A stretch of 64,000 nucleotides of DNA from Dethiosulfatarculus sandiegensis (GCF_000931935.2 NZ_AZAC01000078.1:124001-188000); one strand, 5' to 3'. Shown: positions 9,870 through 18,648, numbered from the stretch's first letter. Notes: generated by a model from the sequence alone, not told the origin. Numbers and translations: made by a program.

Positions 9870-9959
9870 GTCATCACCATGTTTCACTACATTGAGCAAG
9901 TCCACCCGCCAGGGGTAAAGACCTTTGGCGGATGGACCGTATTAGTTGGGTTTCAGTTG

Positions 9960-11012
9960 TTATTCCTTGAAGCCCCGGCCAGTGATGGGGGAGTATTTGG
10001 CGCTCAGCTTATAGGCGTCATCCACCAGCGCACGCACGTTTTTGTACCCCTTGTCTTCCATGGACTTGATCCACTTTTCATTGAGGCTCTTGGTTGCTTT
10101 CAGCCATTTGGAACGTTCGGCATCACTTAAAACGATAAAAGTGTGGCCTTTCTTTTTAAGTTTTACGGAATCGCCGGCCGCACCCTCATCCAGGGTCTTG
10201 CCAGAGGCTTTGGCCATGGCTTCGCCGGTGGTTTTGGTAAAGGCGGCCTTGATATTATCGGGCAGGGAATTCCACAGGTCATTGCTTACACCGGCCCAAA
10301 AACCGGTTACCATCATGTCGCAAATCGTGCTGTATTTAGCAGCCTCGTTGATTTTAAAGGAAACCACGGGCGCCAGAGGGCAGAACACGCCGTCGGCCAT
10401 GCCGCGCTCCAGAGCCAGATAGGTATCGGTGGGCGGAATCAACACAGTGCTGGCGCCCAATGTGGTAATGATGTCCGAAGTGGGGCGGCTCCAGCAGATA
10501 ATTTTCATGCCCTTCAGGTCTTCCAGAGTTTTGACGGGTTTTTTGGTCGTGTGAAGCTGGAAGGTGGCGCTGGCCCAGTTCCACAGGAGTTTGATTTCGC
10601 TGAATTCCTTTTTCATCTCCGGGTGGGTTTGAACCAGTTCGTTGATGATCATGGACCCGCACTCCGCACTGGGGGCAAGGCCGGGCAGGTCAAGCACACC
10701 ACACAAGGGGAACTTGCCCGGGGTGCGGTTCATGTCATTTCCACCCACGCCCAGCATACCCGAGATGGTGGATTCGAAATGATCGTTAAGGGGAGTCAAG
10801 GTGTTGGGGTTGAAATAAGAAATTTCGATCTCACCATCGGTGAGTTTCTTCATCTCGGCGAACCAGGGTGTCCAGGCATTGACCACCGTGGGATGGGTGT
10901 TCATGTACACTGTGCTCATGGGCAATTCCATTTTGGCCATGGAAGGACCGGCCAGCCCGGCCAGCAAAGCCCCGGCTATCATCATAATAACGATTTTACG
11001 CAAGAAAGACAT
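9960..11012 (-). CDS. TRAP transporter periplasmic solute-binding protein (DctP family)
   Basis: 350 residues from the ATG at 11012, which has AAGGAG about nine bases upstream; the longer frame would begin at TTG. It begins with a typical signal peptide (MSFLRKIVIMMIAGALLAG...SMA). The mature part fits the DctP family, including a TDTYLALERGMADGV segment that holds the hinge and ligand contacts. It should capture the solute for the DctQM permease encoded 91 bases downstream. Its place right after an arylsulfotransferase-like gene suggests an aromatic or sulfated organic anion; this is inference. Confidence 0.92.
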   Translation of the reverse strand: MSFLRKIVIMMIAGALLAGLAGPSMAKMELPMSTVYMNTHPTVVNAWTPWFAEMKKLTDGEIEISYFNPNTLTPLNDHFESTISGMLGVGGNDMNRTPGKFPLCGVLDLPGLAPSAECGSMIINELVQTHPEMKKEFSEIKLLWNWASATFQLHTTKKPVKTLEDLKGMKIICWSRPTSDIITTLGASTVLIPPTDTYLALERGMADGVFCPLAPVVSFKINEAAKYSTICDMMVTGFWAGVSNDLWNSLPDNIKAAFTKTTGEAMAKASGKTLDEGAAGDSVKLKKKGHTFIVLSDAERSKWLKATKSLNEKWIKSMEDKGYKNVRALVDDAYKLSAKYSPITGRGFKE

Positions 11013-11055
11013 GGGCGAACAACTCCTTACTTTATGCAAAAATATATATTTTCAA

Positions 11056-12270
11056 TTAGATAAGCTCACCTACCGCAGGGGGCAGGTTCCTGAACTGCGG
11101 ACAAAAATCAACACCGTACTTATAGGAGCGGAAAATCCCCCAGCAGACGTCGCCCTGCCCGGGAGTGGAGCGCACATAGTGCCAGACGATTTCTTTTTCA
11201 TTTGTCATTTCAAAGATCACGCCATTGCCGCCGCAACAGATCAAGGTATTGCCGTTTGGCTGACGCTGGGCGCCGCTGATGAAAGGAGAGAAGTGCACCC
11301 GCCCATTGACGTAACCTTCCAGGCCGAAATCGGCTTCGCTCTGCCAGACCACCTCGTTGGTCTCAATATCCACTTCCAGGGCGCGGCTCATATAATTGTA
11401 CATTCCATTGTCATAAATCAGCATGTGGCCTTCGCCGGGCAGTCCGTCCGGAATGCGATGGCCGTCATGGGGGCCGCCCATATTGGTGGGCTTGCGCACG
11501 TCCTCAAATTCGACCAAGCCGGTTTCCTTATCCAGGTAGGCCACATTTCCCCAGCGCCAGGTAATCTCGCCGGAGCTGCGATCGATTATGAATGCGCCGT
11601 CGGTATGACGGCTGTCGGAAAGGATATTACCGTCAGGCATTAAATCCACATCATTGACATGGGTCCACTCTTCACGGGGGTGAATAGGGCCGATAATATC
11701 AATGTCGGGATCAAAGTGTTCTATGCCGTGCCACTCCCAGACCACCTGGCCGGAAGAATTGATTTCACGGTATAGGTCACCGAACATGGTGCCGTCTTTA
11801 TGTTCCGTGCCTCTCTGCCCCCCACGGACCTTTTTGGCCAGATCGGCCGGAACCGGCTCCCAGGCCACGTAAAGATAGTTGCCGTTATCCAGCCTACGGA
11901 AATCATGGTGCATGGCGGGGTCGAAATGCTCAAACTGGATGTTGCTGTCCCAATCCAGGTCATACATCTGGCCATGGGCTCCGCCCATGTGGTAATCCCC
12001 AAAACCGGGACGGCCTTCACTGGGCTTGGCATTGCGGCAAACCGCCACCAGGTGGCCGTCTGAATGCAGACGTGCATACCAGATAGGATAGGGGGTAGTC
12101 CAAGCATGAACAGGATTACCCATCATATCAATAAGATAGCACTTACCAGGAATCTCCCATGGTTCAGTGGCTGCACGGGAGGGAAAGGGAACCACCAAGG
12201 TGTAACCGGGATAAGCCTTGCGTTTATTCCAGCAAGTGACACCTGTTTCAAACTTAAAAGGCCATGCCAT
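11056..12270 (-). CDS. Arylsulfotransferase (ASST)-like beta-propeller protein, no signal peptide
   Basis: 404 residues. Repeated blade motifs of the ASST/PQQ-like type are visible: MHHDFRRLDNGNYL, THVNDVDLMPDGNIL, GGPHDGHRIPDG and QRQPNGNTLICCGGN, each followed by a strand and Trp-rich turn (EITWRW, EIVWHY). Family members move a sulfuryl group from an aryl sulfate to a phenol through a catalytic His; several conserved His are present but the catalytic one is not proven. Unlike most bacterial ASSTs, no signal peptide is seen, so it is probably cytoplasmic. First gene of the TRAP operon, about 100 bases after a sigma-54 promoter. A non-sulfotransferase propeller enzyme remains possible. Confidence 0.75.
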   Translation of the reverse strand: MAWPFKFETGVTCWNKRKAYPGYTLVVPFPSRAATEPWEIPGKCYLIDMMGNPVHAWTTPYPIWYARLHSDGHLVAVCRNAKPSEGRPGFGDYHMGGAHGQMYDLDWDSNIQFEHFDPAMHHDFRRLDNGNYLYVAWEPVPADLAKKVRGGQRGTEHKDGTMFGDLYREINSSGQVVWEWHGIEHFDPDIDIIGPIHPREEWTHVNDVDLMPDGNILSDSRHTDGAFIIDRSSGEITWRWGNVAYLDKETGLVEFEDVRKPTNMGGPHDGHRIPDGLPGEGHMLIYDNGMYNYMSRALEVDIETNEVVWQSEADFGLEGYVNGRVHFSPFISGAQRQPNGNTLICCGGNGVIFEMTNEKEIVWHYVRSTPGQGDVCWGIFRSYKYGVDFCPQFRNLPPAVGELI

Positions 12271-12371
12271 GTAAATAACTCCCTATCTTTGCTAGCAGAG
12301 TGCCCGGGGAAAGTATTCGAACCTAATCAAAGCCTTGCCATAGGGCGGGACATAATTTCGGACTTATCAGT

Positions 12372-12387
12372 AGCAAAGAATGTGCCT
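12372..12387 (-). promoter_or_regulatory. Sigma-54 (-24/-12) promoter of the ASST-TRAP operon
   Basis: On the minus strand the sequence is AGGCACATTCTTTGCT, which matches consensus TGGCACG-N4-TTGCW with the required GG and GC and exact spacing. It lies 102 bases upstream of the ASST start, and the operon encodes a sigma-54 activator. Confidence 0.8.
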
Positions 12388-12428
12388 ATTTTCACACAAT
12401 AGGGACAAATCTGCACAAAATCAGATAG

Positions 12429-12631
12429 TTGTATCGACTTAAATGACCCCGATTACAATAAAATTAATGGGGCAAAAAAGACCCGGTTTCAAGATCACGT
12501 AAAATTTGCCTTAATATTAAACAGGTTACAATTAGGGCGTTAATGACCCAATGGCGTTTATGTCCCACATGGTTTAGTAAAGGCAAAAAGGACCCTTGAA
12601 ATGTCTCATTGAAGACGGGTCATTTTTGACC
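12429..12631. promoter_or_regulatory. Candidate enhancer sites for the sigma-54 activator
   Basis: Upstream of the -24/-12 promoter, AATGACCC occurs at 12442-12449 and 12542-12549, and inverted (GGGTCATT) at 12617-12624. The last copy is part of the palindrome GGTCA-TTTT-TGACC at 12618-12631. A second imperfect inverted repeat, TTGTATCG with CGATTACAA (12429-12436 and 12450-12458), surrounds the first copy. The distances (about 40-245 bases upstream) suit enhancer-binding proteins. Which motif is bound is inference. Confidence 0.5.
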
Positions 12632-13032
12632 ATTACTCTTTATCTTGGATTATTAAGCTAAAGATTAGAGTACGGGTTGAATCCATCGCCCTTTACAGCA
12701 GATCCTGCCATAGCGCTCATTCCAAGAATTTTGAGCTCGCCTGCAGATATAAAAATTCACAATCACCGCCATGGCCTTCACCCCTCACGGCCTGGCCTTT
12801 CCCCTGAACAGGTTGCAAAAATTAAAAATAACCCTCTGCCTTTCATTTTCGGCAAAACCCCCTAATACAGAAGCCAAAAAGCTATTCAAACCAGATGCAA
12901 ACCGCCCAATCATGCAACGCCCTCCCCTTTTTCAACAAACAGTTAGTGGTTGACCCTTCCTGTAAGTTATTTTTCACCCCACCCGCTTTGAACCATTGCC
13001 ACGACCCATGTTTTGCTCCTATAATCCCTGCC
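12632..13032. other. AT-rich gap, no gene supported
   Basis: This stretch separates the divergent ASST operon and the lipoprotein gene. Short plus-strand ORFs are open here but lack ribosome sites and any family character. Nothing else was recognised. Confidence 0.5.
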
Positions 13033-14469
13033 ATGGAAGCAAAGCAAATATTAAAAAACACTCTGGCCCTGATCCTTCTTTTAAGCCTGGCCTTGTTAAC
13101 CGCAGGATGCGCGGCAAAAAAAGAACAGACACCTCCCTTGGAATCCAAGGTGGAAAGGCCTGCTTTGGATAGAGGCCCCCGTTATTGCCTTTGGCTTTTG
13201 GTGGTGAAAGACAATAAGGACCTGGCCGAGGTCAAAAACAAACTGGCCCAAAAAACGCCCTTTGCCCTTGTGGTGCGGGAGATGTTGGCAAAATCCAGCC
13301 GGAACAACCTCTCAAGCCTGGATTGCATGGCAGCCCGGGATCTGGAACCCTGGCTGCTAAAAATCGCCCAAGGCCTTGGGATAGGAGAGGTCAGCAGCCC
13401 CTTTACCTGGGACCAGGGAACAGCCTTTATAATGCGCACCACTGATATTTATCGCCGCCAAGGGCGCATGCTCTATGATCAGGGTAAATATCTGGCCGCG
13501 GAAGCCATGTTTACAAAGGACTTGGCCCTTCACCCGGACAGCGCGCCCATGTGGCAGATCATGGGCATGTCCAAAGCAGCAAGGGGAGATCAGGAAGGTG
13601 CGCTCAAGGCCCTGGAAAAGGCGGTGCGTTATGCGCCCCGGGATGCGGGCATTCTCCAGGATCTGGCCACCACCCTGGTATATCTGGGCGAACCTGAAAA
13701 GGCAGTGCCTATATTTGAAAGGGCCTTAGACATTTCGCCCCAAAATGTCCTGATCACCTCCAACCTGGCCTGGGCCCTGGCCCTGGCCAACCAAAACCTG
13801 GACCGGGCCGAAGATCTGGCCATGAGGGCAGTGGAAAGAAACCCCAATCGGGCCAGGTTCTGGTCAACTCTCGGTCTGGTACAACAAAAGCAGGGAGACC
13901 ACGGCGCAGCTCTTTTGAGCCTGCACCAGGCGGCAAGGCTAAACCCCGCTGATTCCACCAACCAGCAAAGGATATTAAACAGCCTCATGGCCCTGGGGCC
14001 GGATTCCTTAAAGGGTCTGACCCATGACGAAAAACCTTCTTTAAGTAAGACTTTGGCTCAAAAACCCAGAGCAAAGGTCAAGGCCAGTCCCGTTAAACCC
14101 GAGAAAAAAACCAAGGCAAGCGTCCCCAAGCCGGAAAAGCCTGTAACCCAAAAAGTTAAAAAGCCTTCCAAAGATAAAAAGCCCACTTCGGCAAAGGGGA
14201 AAAGAGACTATTTTCTACAGGTCTCTTCCTTCCGCAGGCTGGATCTGGCCCAAAGAGATGTCCGCAAATGGAGAAGGCTCAAGGTGGGGGCCTGGCTCGA
14301 CACCTTTACGGCCAAGGATGGTTCAACCTGGATCACTGTGGTGCTGGGGCCTTATCCCAGCCTTGATAAGGCCAGGAAAATGGGCAGACGCTTTAAAAAG
14401 GACCACCGCACTAAAAGTTTTCGCATCTTTTCCCGCCCCAGGGGATGGAGGCCCCATTCCCCGGCCTAA
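13033..14469 (+). CDS. Lipoprotein with parvulin-like, TPR and SPOR domains
   Basis: 478 residues from the ATG at 13033. The start is fixed by a lipoprotein signal (hydrophobic run, then TAGC with lipidated Cys26). Residues about 60-135 resemble the C-terminal half of a parvulin prolyl isomerase (NKLAQKTPFALVVREMLAKS, then IAQGLGIGEVSSPFTWDQG) but look degenerate. Next come about four TPR repeats (MLYDQGKYLAAEAMFTKDLA, DQEGALKALEKAVRYAP, EPEKAVPIFERALDISP), a Lys/Pro-rich linker, and a C-terminal SPOR domain (YFLQVSSFRRLDLAQRDV) of the type that binds denuded peptidoglycan at division septa. Likely an envelope scaffold; the isomerase assignment is tentative. Confidence 0.75.
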   Translation: MEAKQILKNTLALILLLSLALLTAGCAAKKEQTPPLESKVERPALDRGPRYCLWLLVVKDNKDLAEVKNKLAQKTPFALVVREMLAKSSRNNLSSLDCMAARDLEPWLLKIAQGLGIGEVSSPFTWDQGTAFIMRTTDIYRRQGRMLYDQGKYLAAEAMFTKDLALHPDSAPMWQIMGMSKAARGDQEGALKALEKAVRYAPRDAGILQDLATTLVYLGEPEKAVPIFERALDISPQNVLITSNLAWALALANQNLDRAEDLAMRAVERNPNRARFWSTLGLVQQKQGDHGAALLSLHQAARLNPADSTNQQRILNSLMALGPDSLKGLTHDEKPSLSKTLAQKPRAKVKASPVKPEKKTKASVPKPEKPVTQKVKKPSKDKKPTSAKGKRDYFLQVSSFRRLDLAQRDVRKWRRLKVGAWLDTFTAKDGSTWITVVLGPYPSLDKARKMGRRFKKDHRTKSFRIFSRPRGWRPHSPA

Positions 14470-14525
14470 GCCGCCGTCATATGCAAGTCACCTTCCGCTT
14501 GGAAAGGAGCTCCGGCAAAGTGAAG

Positions 14526-16535
14526 ATGGAAACAAATAACTACCCGCTTTTATTCACAAGCCTCTCCCTAAACAAACTCAGGCTCAAAAACCGAATCGTC
14601 ATGCCGGCCACCCACCTGAACTACACTCCCGGCGGTCAGGTCTCGGACCAGTTGGCTGCATTTTACGCAGCCAGGGCCAGGGGCGGAGCCGGCTTGGTGA
14701 TTGTGGGCGGCTGTGTTGTCAGCGAGGTGGCAGGCGGCCCCATGATGGTCTCCATCATGGATGACAAGGATATACCGGGCCTGACCAGGCTGGCTCAGGC
14801 TGTACACGAGCAGGGAGGCCTTATTGGGGCCCAGCTTTACCACGCAGGCGCCTATTCTTTCCGAATGCTGATCCCGGACCAGGCCATAAGCTCAAGCGAC
14901 CACACCTCGGCCTTTACCAGGGAACAGGCCAGGGGATTGAATAAAGAAGAAATTCCCCAGGTGCAGGAGCAGTTTGCCCAAGCCGCGGCCAGGGCGCAAA
15001 AGGCTGGTTTTGACATGGTTGAAATCCTGGGTTCGGCAGGCTATCTGATCTGTCAGTTCCTTTCGCCGCGCATCAACCAGCGCGAAGACGAATATGGCGG
15101 GTCTTTGCCAAACCGCATGCGCTTTGGCCTGGAAACCGTGGAAAAGGTAAGGCAGGCGGTGGGGCCTGATTTTTGCGTGGGCATCCGCCTGGCCGGTCAC
15201 GACTTTGTACCCGCCTCCCACGGAAACAAAGAATGCCAGGCCTTTGCCGCGGCCTGCCGGGAAAAGGGAGTGGATCTGATAAATGTCACCGGCGGCTGGC
15301 ACGAGACCAAGGTGCCCCAGCTCACTTCCGAGGTTCCGCCGGGGGGCTTCGCCTATCTGGCCAGGGGTGTAAAACAGGCCGTTGATATCCCGGTCTGCGC
15401 CAGCAACCGCATACACACCCCGGCCGAGGCCGAGGAAATCCTGGCCAGGGGGGATGCTGATCTGATCTGCATGTCCCGCCCCCTCATCGCAGACCCCATG
15501 TTTCCTATCAAGGCCCAGAAAGGCAGAGATGATCTGATCCGCCGGTGCACCAACTGCAACCAAGGCTGTTTTGATTCGGTGCTTTCCCTGAAGCCGGTGG
15601 GATGCATGGTTAACCCCAGGGCGGGTCATGAATACGAACCCATGGCAGGACCCACTGACAAGCCCCAAAAGGTGGTGGTGGTCGGCGGCGGCCCGGCAGG
15701 CTCTGAAGCGGCCCTGACCCTGGCCCAAAGGGGGCACCAGGTTGTGCTCTTTGAAAAAGCCGCTTGCCTTGGCGGACAGACCAAGTGGTACCACAAACCC
15801 CTTCAAAAAGACGGTTTTGGAGAGATCGGCGACTGGCATCTGGCCAACCTGGAGGAGATGGGCGTGGATATAAGGCTGGGGCAGGAAGCAGACCTTAAAA
15901 AAATCACGGAGCTTAAACCGGATCATGTTGTCTTGACCACCGGGGGGGCAAACCTTAACCTGAACATACCGGGCAGTGACCGGGATCATGTGGTGAGTGC
16001 CTGGGACCTGCTCAAGGGAAAAGCCAAGGCCAAGGGGCCCGTAGTGGTGGTGGGCGGCGGCGCAGTGGGTCTGGAAACCGCCCTTTTCCTGGCCAGGCAA
16101 GGCGCTCTCACCCCGGAGCAACTCCATTTTCTGACCCTTTTTGAGGCGGAAAGACCCGAAGCCTTAGCCGCCCTGATGAGCCAGGGCAGCTACAAGGTGT
16201 GCCTGGTTGAGATGCTTCCCAAGATCGGCCGGGGCATGGGCCGATCCACCAAGTGGATACATCTGGGTTTATTGAAAAAATTCAAAATAGAGGTGCACAC
16301 CAAAACCCGGGTGAACGAAATCTTGCCGGAGGGTGTGCTGGTTGAATCGGAAAAGGGCAACCAGGTGTTGCCCGCGGCCACGGTGGTCATAGCTGTGGGC
16401 GTGGAGCCATGCCTGGAACTCTTTGAACCTCTCAGGGAAAAAGGCATAAAGGTTCACCTGGCAGGCGATTCCAAAGAACCCCGGACAGTGCTCAACGCCA
16501 TAAAGGACGGAAACAGACTGGGCCAGGATATTTAA
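14526..16535 (+). CDS. Old Yellow Enzyme/2,4-dienoyl-CoA reductase-type Fe-S flavoprotein
   Basis: About 669 residues from the ATG at 14526; GTG at 14520, spaced 11 bases from AAGGAG at 14502, is equally possible. The N-terminal FMN-binding TIM barrel starts at LFTSLSLNKLRLKNRIVMPATH. A 4Fe-4S motif follows (CTNCNQGC, then a fourth Cys in GCMVNPRAGHE), then FAD and NAD(P) Rossmann motifs (VVVVGGGPAGSEAALTLAQRGHQVVLFE and VVVVGGGAVGLETALFLAR). This is the FadH / bile-acid BaiCD-like family that reduces alpha,beta-unsaturated carbonyls or enoyl-CoAs. The usual Cys of NPRACHE is Gly here. Substrate not assignable. Confidence 0.85.
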   Translation: METNNYPLLFTSLSLNKLRLKNRIVMPATHLNYTPGGQVSDQLAAFYAARARGGAGLVIVGGCVVSEVAGGPMMVSIMDDKDIPGLTRLAQAVHEQGGLIGAQLYHAGAYSFRMLIPDQAISSSDHTSAFTREQARGLNKEEIPQVQEQFAQAAARAQKAGFDMVEILGSAGYLICQFLSPRINQREDEYGGSLPNRMRFGLETVEKVRQAVGPDFCVGIRLAGHDFVPASHGNKECQAFAAACREKGVDLINVTGGWHETKVPQLTSEVPPGGFAYLARGVKQAVDIPVCASNRIHTPAEAEEILARGDADLICMSRPLIADPMFPIKAQKGRDDLIRRCTNCNQGCFDSVLSLKPVGCMVNPRAGHEYEPMAGPTDKPQKVVVVGGGPAGSEAALTLAQRGHQVVLFEKAACLGGQTKWYHKPLQKDGFGEIGDWHLANLEEMGVDIRLGQEADLKKITELKPDHVVLTTGGANLNLNIPGSDRDHVVSAWDLLKGKAKAKGPVVVVGGGAVGLETALFLARQGALTPEQLHFLTLFEAERPEALAALMSQGSYKVCLVEMLPKIGRGMGRSTKWIHLGLLKKFKIEVHTKTRVNEILPEGVLVESEKGNQVLPAATVVIAVGVEPCLELFEPLREKGIKVHLAGDSKEPRTVLNAIKDGNRLGQDI

Positions 16536-16546
16536 CACCACCTTCT

Positions 16547-16570
16547 CCGGGCAGGCTCAAAGCCGCCCGG
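16547..16570. other. GC-rich intercistronic hairpin
   Basis: CCGGGC(A)GGC pairs with GCCGCCCGG across a 5-base loop, just after the flavoprotein stop codon. No T-run follows, so it may be a processing or attenuating hairpin rather than a full terminator. Confidence 0.5.
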
Positions 16571-16621
16571 GGGTGAAAAGATTCGCCAAAACCCGACAGA
16601 AAAGGGCTAAAGGGGAGAAAA

Positions 16622-17527
16622 GTGGAAGTCTTTGTAACCGGTGGCAGCGGATTTGTGGGTCAGGCCTTGTGCCAAGCCCTGGTGGAGTCTGAATACCAGG
16701 TGACAGTTCTCTCCCGTTCCGGCAAAAAAACGGAAGAGATGCCCAAAAGCCTGGGTCAATGTCTGGGAGACCCAACCGAACCAGGCCCTTGGCAACAGGA
16801 AGCCGCCAGGCACAAACTGATAATTAACCTGGCCGGAGCTTCTATTTTCGGGCGCTGGAACTCCGATTATAAAGAACAGATCCACCAAAGCAGGGTTTTG
16901 ACCACCCGAAACCTGGTTCAGGCCATAGAATCCGGCCCCAATCCCTCTGAAACGGTTCTGATATCCGCTTCCGCAGTAGGTTTTTACGGTTTTTCTGACG
17001 ACCGTCTGCTCTCGGAAGAAGACCCCCCAGGTGACGACTTTCTGGCCCGGGTTTGCGTGGACTGGGAAAAAGAGGCAAAAGAAGCCGAGTCATGCGGAGC
17101 CAGGGTGGTGGCCACCAGGTTCGGAGTGGTTTTGGGGCCACAAGGCGGGGCTTTAAAGCAAATGCTGCCCATATTCAAAAAGGGACTGGGCGGCCCCCTG
17201 GGCTCGGGCAAGCAATGGTTCAGCTGGATTCATTTGGAAGACCTGGTGCGGGGCCTTTTGTTTGTGGCCAAAAACAGGCATATAAAAGACTCGGTAAACT
17301 TAACTTCGCCGAATCCGGTTACCAATCGGTCCTTTGCCAAGGCTCTGGGACAGGCGTTGCACCGTCCGGCCATCACCCCTGTACCGGCTTTGGCAGCCAA
17401 ACTGGCCATGGGTGAGTTTGCCCAGGTTCTTTTAAACGGCCAACGGGTGATGCCCAGGCTGCTTTTGGATGCGGGTTTTGAGTTTCTTTATCCGGAAGTG
17501 GCTGAAGCCTTGAAAACCGTGATCTGA
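16622..17527 (+). CDS. TIGR01777-type NAD-dependent epimerase (SDR family)
   Basis: 301 residues, GTG start behind AAAGGGGAG. The N-terminal Rossmann motif TGGSGFVGQAL binds NAD(P). The order of conserved blocks (NLAGASIFGRWN, SRVLTTRNLVQAI, SASAVGFYG, ATRFGVVLGPQGGALKQMLPIFKKGLGG, FSWIHLEDLV, NLTSPNPVTNRSF) is diagnostic of the YfcH/SDR39U1 family. Its biochemical role is poorly defined. It ends 14 bases from the convergent trmB. Confidence 0.88.
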   Translation: MEVFVTGGSGFVGQALCQALVESEYQVTVLSRSGKKTEEMPKSLGQCLGDPTEPGPWQQEAARHKLIINLAGASIFGRWNSDYKEQIHQSRVLTTRNLVQAIESGPNPSETVLISASAVGFYGFSDDRLLSEEDPPGDDFLARVCVDWEKEAKEAESCGARVVATRFGVVLGPQGGALKQMLPIFKKGLGGPLGSGKQWFSWIHLEDLVRGLLFVAKNRHIKDSVNLTSPNPVTNRSFAKALGQALHRPAITPVPALAAKLAMGEFAQVLLNGQRVMPRLLLDAGFEFLYPEVAEALKTVI

Positions 17528-17541
17528 CCGGCTGTCTCTAA

Positions 17542-18480
17542 TCAGGATTTTTTATCTGCCGCAGGTGAGCCCAGGGCCAGGTCCCGGGCCAGGTCCAGGG
17601 ACCACTGCACCGAAGCCACAGGCAACACTCCGCATCCAGGAGTCAGGCGCAGCCGCCATTTACCATCCTTACGCGAAAACTCAAGCCAATAGGATTGTCT
17701 GAGGTCATCCTCCACGCTTATGGTGCGCAAAAGGGCTTTTTGCTTGGCAGGATCAAAGAACATCTCCTTAAAAGAGACAAAGAACTTGCCGTTATATTCT
17801 CCCAAGGGAAAGCCGTCCGGATCAAAATCATCCAAAAGATGCAGTTTCAAGTCAAAATCCTCCCAAACCGGTGAAGGGGCATGCCCGGTCTTGGTTAAAA
17901 ACAGGCGGTAAAAATCCATGCACCCTTCATTGAGCCATTTGCGCTCATATTTGGTCTGCTGTCCGGCCGGGATAACCTGGCAGGCCAAGTCAAATCTTTT
18001 TCCCGGGACCTGTTTTTCAACCCAGTCGGCGTAGGGCTTAAAATCAGTGACTATCTCAACCTCACCCTTTGAGGCCAGCCGGTTATTTACCACCTCAAGG
18101 CATGACGTACTGAAAAGACGGTATTTTTCGTGCTGCCTGGCAGGCCAGGGCCTGGGGAAAAGGGCTGTGATTTTAGTGATGGATTCCGGTTCAAACAGCC
18201 TTTTCAAGGCCGGTTCGGCTCCAGCCTGGACAATCAGCACGTTTTTAAGCCCCAAAACCCCCACCTTGCGCAAGGCCCTTCGCACCGAAGGCCAGGATAT
18301 ATCAATCCCCAGGTAGTTGAATTCAGGCTTTCTTTGGGCCTGACGCACCAGACGCTCACCATTGCCAAAGCCTATCTCCACTTCCAGGGGGGCTTTGCGG
18401 CCATAAAGCAGATCCCAATCCAAGGGTCCTTTGGCCTGACGCCAGGGGATAAGGGGTTTCAAGGAAACATATGTCTTCAA
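17542..18480 (-). CDS. trmB: tRNA (guanine-N7-)-methyltransferase, long form
   Basis: 312 residues from a TTG at 18480 with GGAG eight bases upstream; the open frame runs further to another TTG at 18606, but that part would have to encode a large hairpin. The SAM motif is EIGFGNGERL and the tRNA-binding signature reads FPRPWPARQHEKYRL, both typical of TrmB, which makes m7G46 in the tRNA variable loop. The enzyme is usually about 220-240 residues; here roughly 80 extra residues at the C-terminus form a separate beta-rich part (SYWLEFSRKDGKWRLRLTPG). Confidence 0.87.
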   Translation of the reverse strand: MKTYVSLKPLIPWRQAKGPLDWDLLYGRKAPLEVEIGFGNGERLVRQAQRKPEFNYLGIDISWPSVRRALRKVGVLGLKNVLIVQAGAEPALKRLFEPESITKITALFPRPWPARQHEKYRLFSTSCLEVVNNRLASKGEVEIVTDFKPYADWVEKQVPGKRFDLACQVIPAGQQTKYERKWLNEGCMDFYRLFLTKTGHAPSPVWEDFDLKLHLLDDFDPDGFPLGEYNGKFFVSFKEMFFDPAKQKALLRTISVEDDLRQSYWLEFSRKDGKWRLRLTPGCGVLPVASVQWSLDLARDLALGSPAADKKS

Positions 18481-18521
18481 AAGCGCGGCTCCAAAAAAAC
18501 AAAATCCTAAACAAACCCGCG

Positions 18522-18559
18522 ACCTGACCCCGGTTCCGCCCAGGGCGGCGGGGTCAGGT
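18522..18559 (-). other. Long double hairpin in the trmB leader
   Basis: A perfect 10-bp outer stem ACCTGACCCC/GGGGTCAGGT (18522-18531, 18550-18559) encloses a second stem CCGCC/GGCGG at the centre. It lies 42 bases upstream of the TTG start and 90 bases after the preceding minus-strand gene. On the minus strand it is followed by T-rich sequence about 20 bases on, so it may end or attenuate the upstream transcript. Confidence 0.6.
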
Positions 18560-18648
18560 GTTTCGGGCGAAAGTCCAAATTGTGACCCAAAACAAGGAAA
18601 ACTCAAGCAGAAGGGCTGGAGACGAAGGTTGTCTAATAACTTGCGCCT

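Noticed and set aside
12677..12865. 62-residue plus-strand ORF before the lipoprotein gene
   Set aside because: No ribosome site or family character; Pro/His-rich composition typical of chance ORFs.
12895..13032. 46-residue N-terminal extension of the lipoprotein gene
   Set aside because: It would bury the lipoprotein signal; the ATG at 13033 gives a correct lipobox position.
14892..16127. 411-residue antisense ORF inside the flavoprotein gene
   Set aside because: Long only because of GC-rich codon use in the true gene; its sequence lacks domain character.
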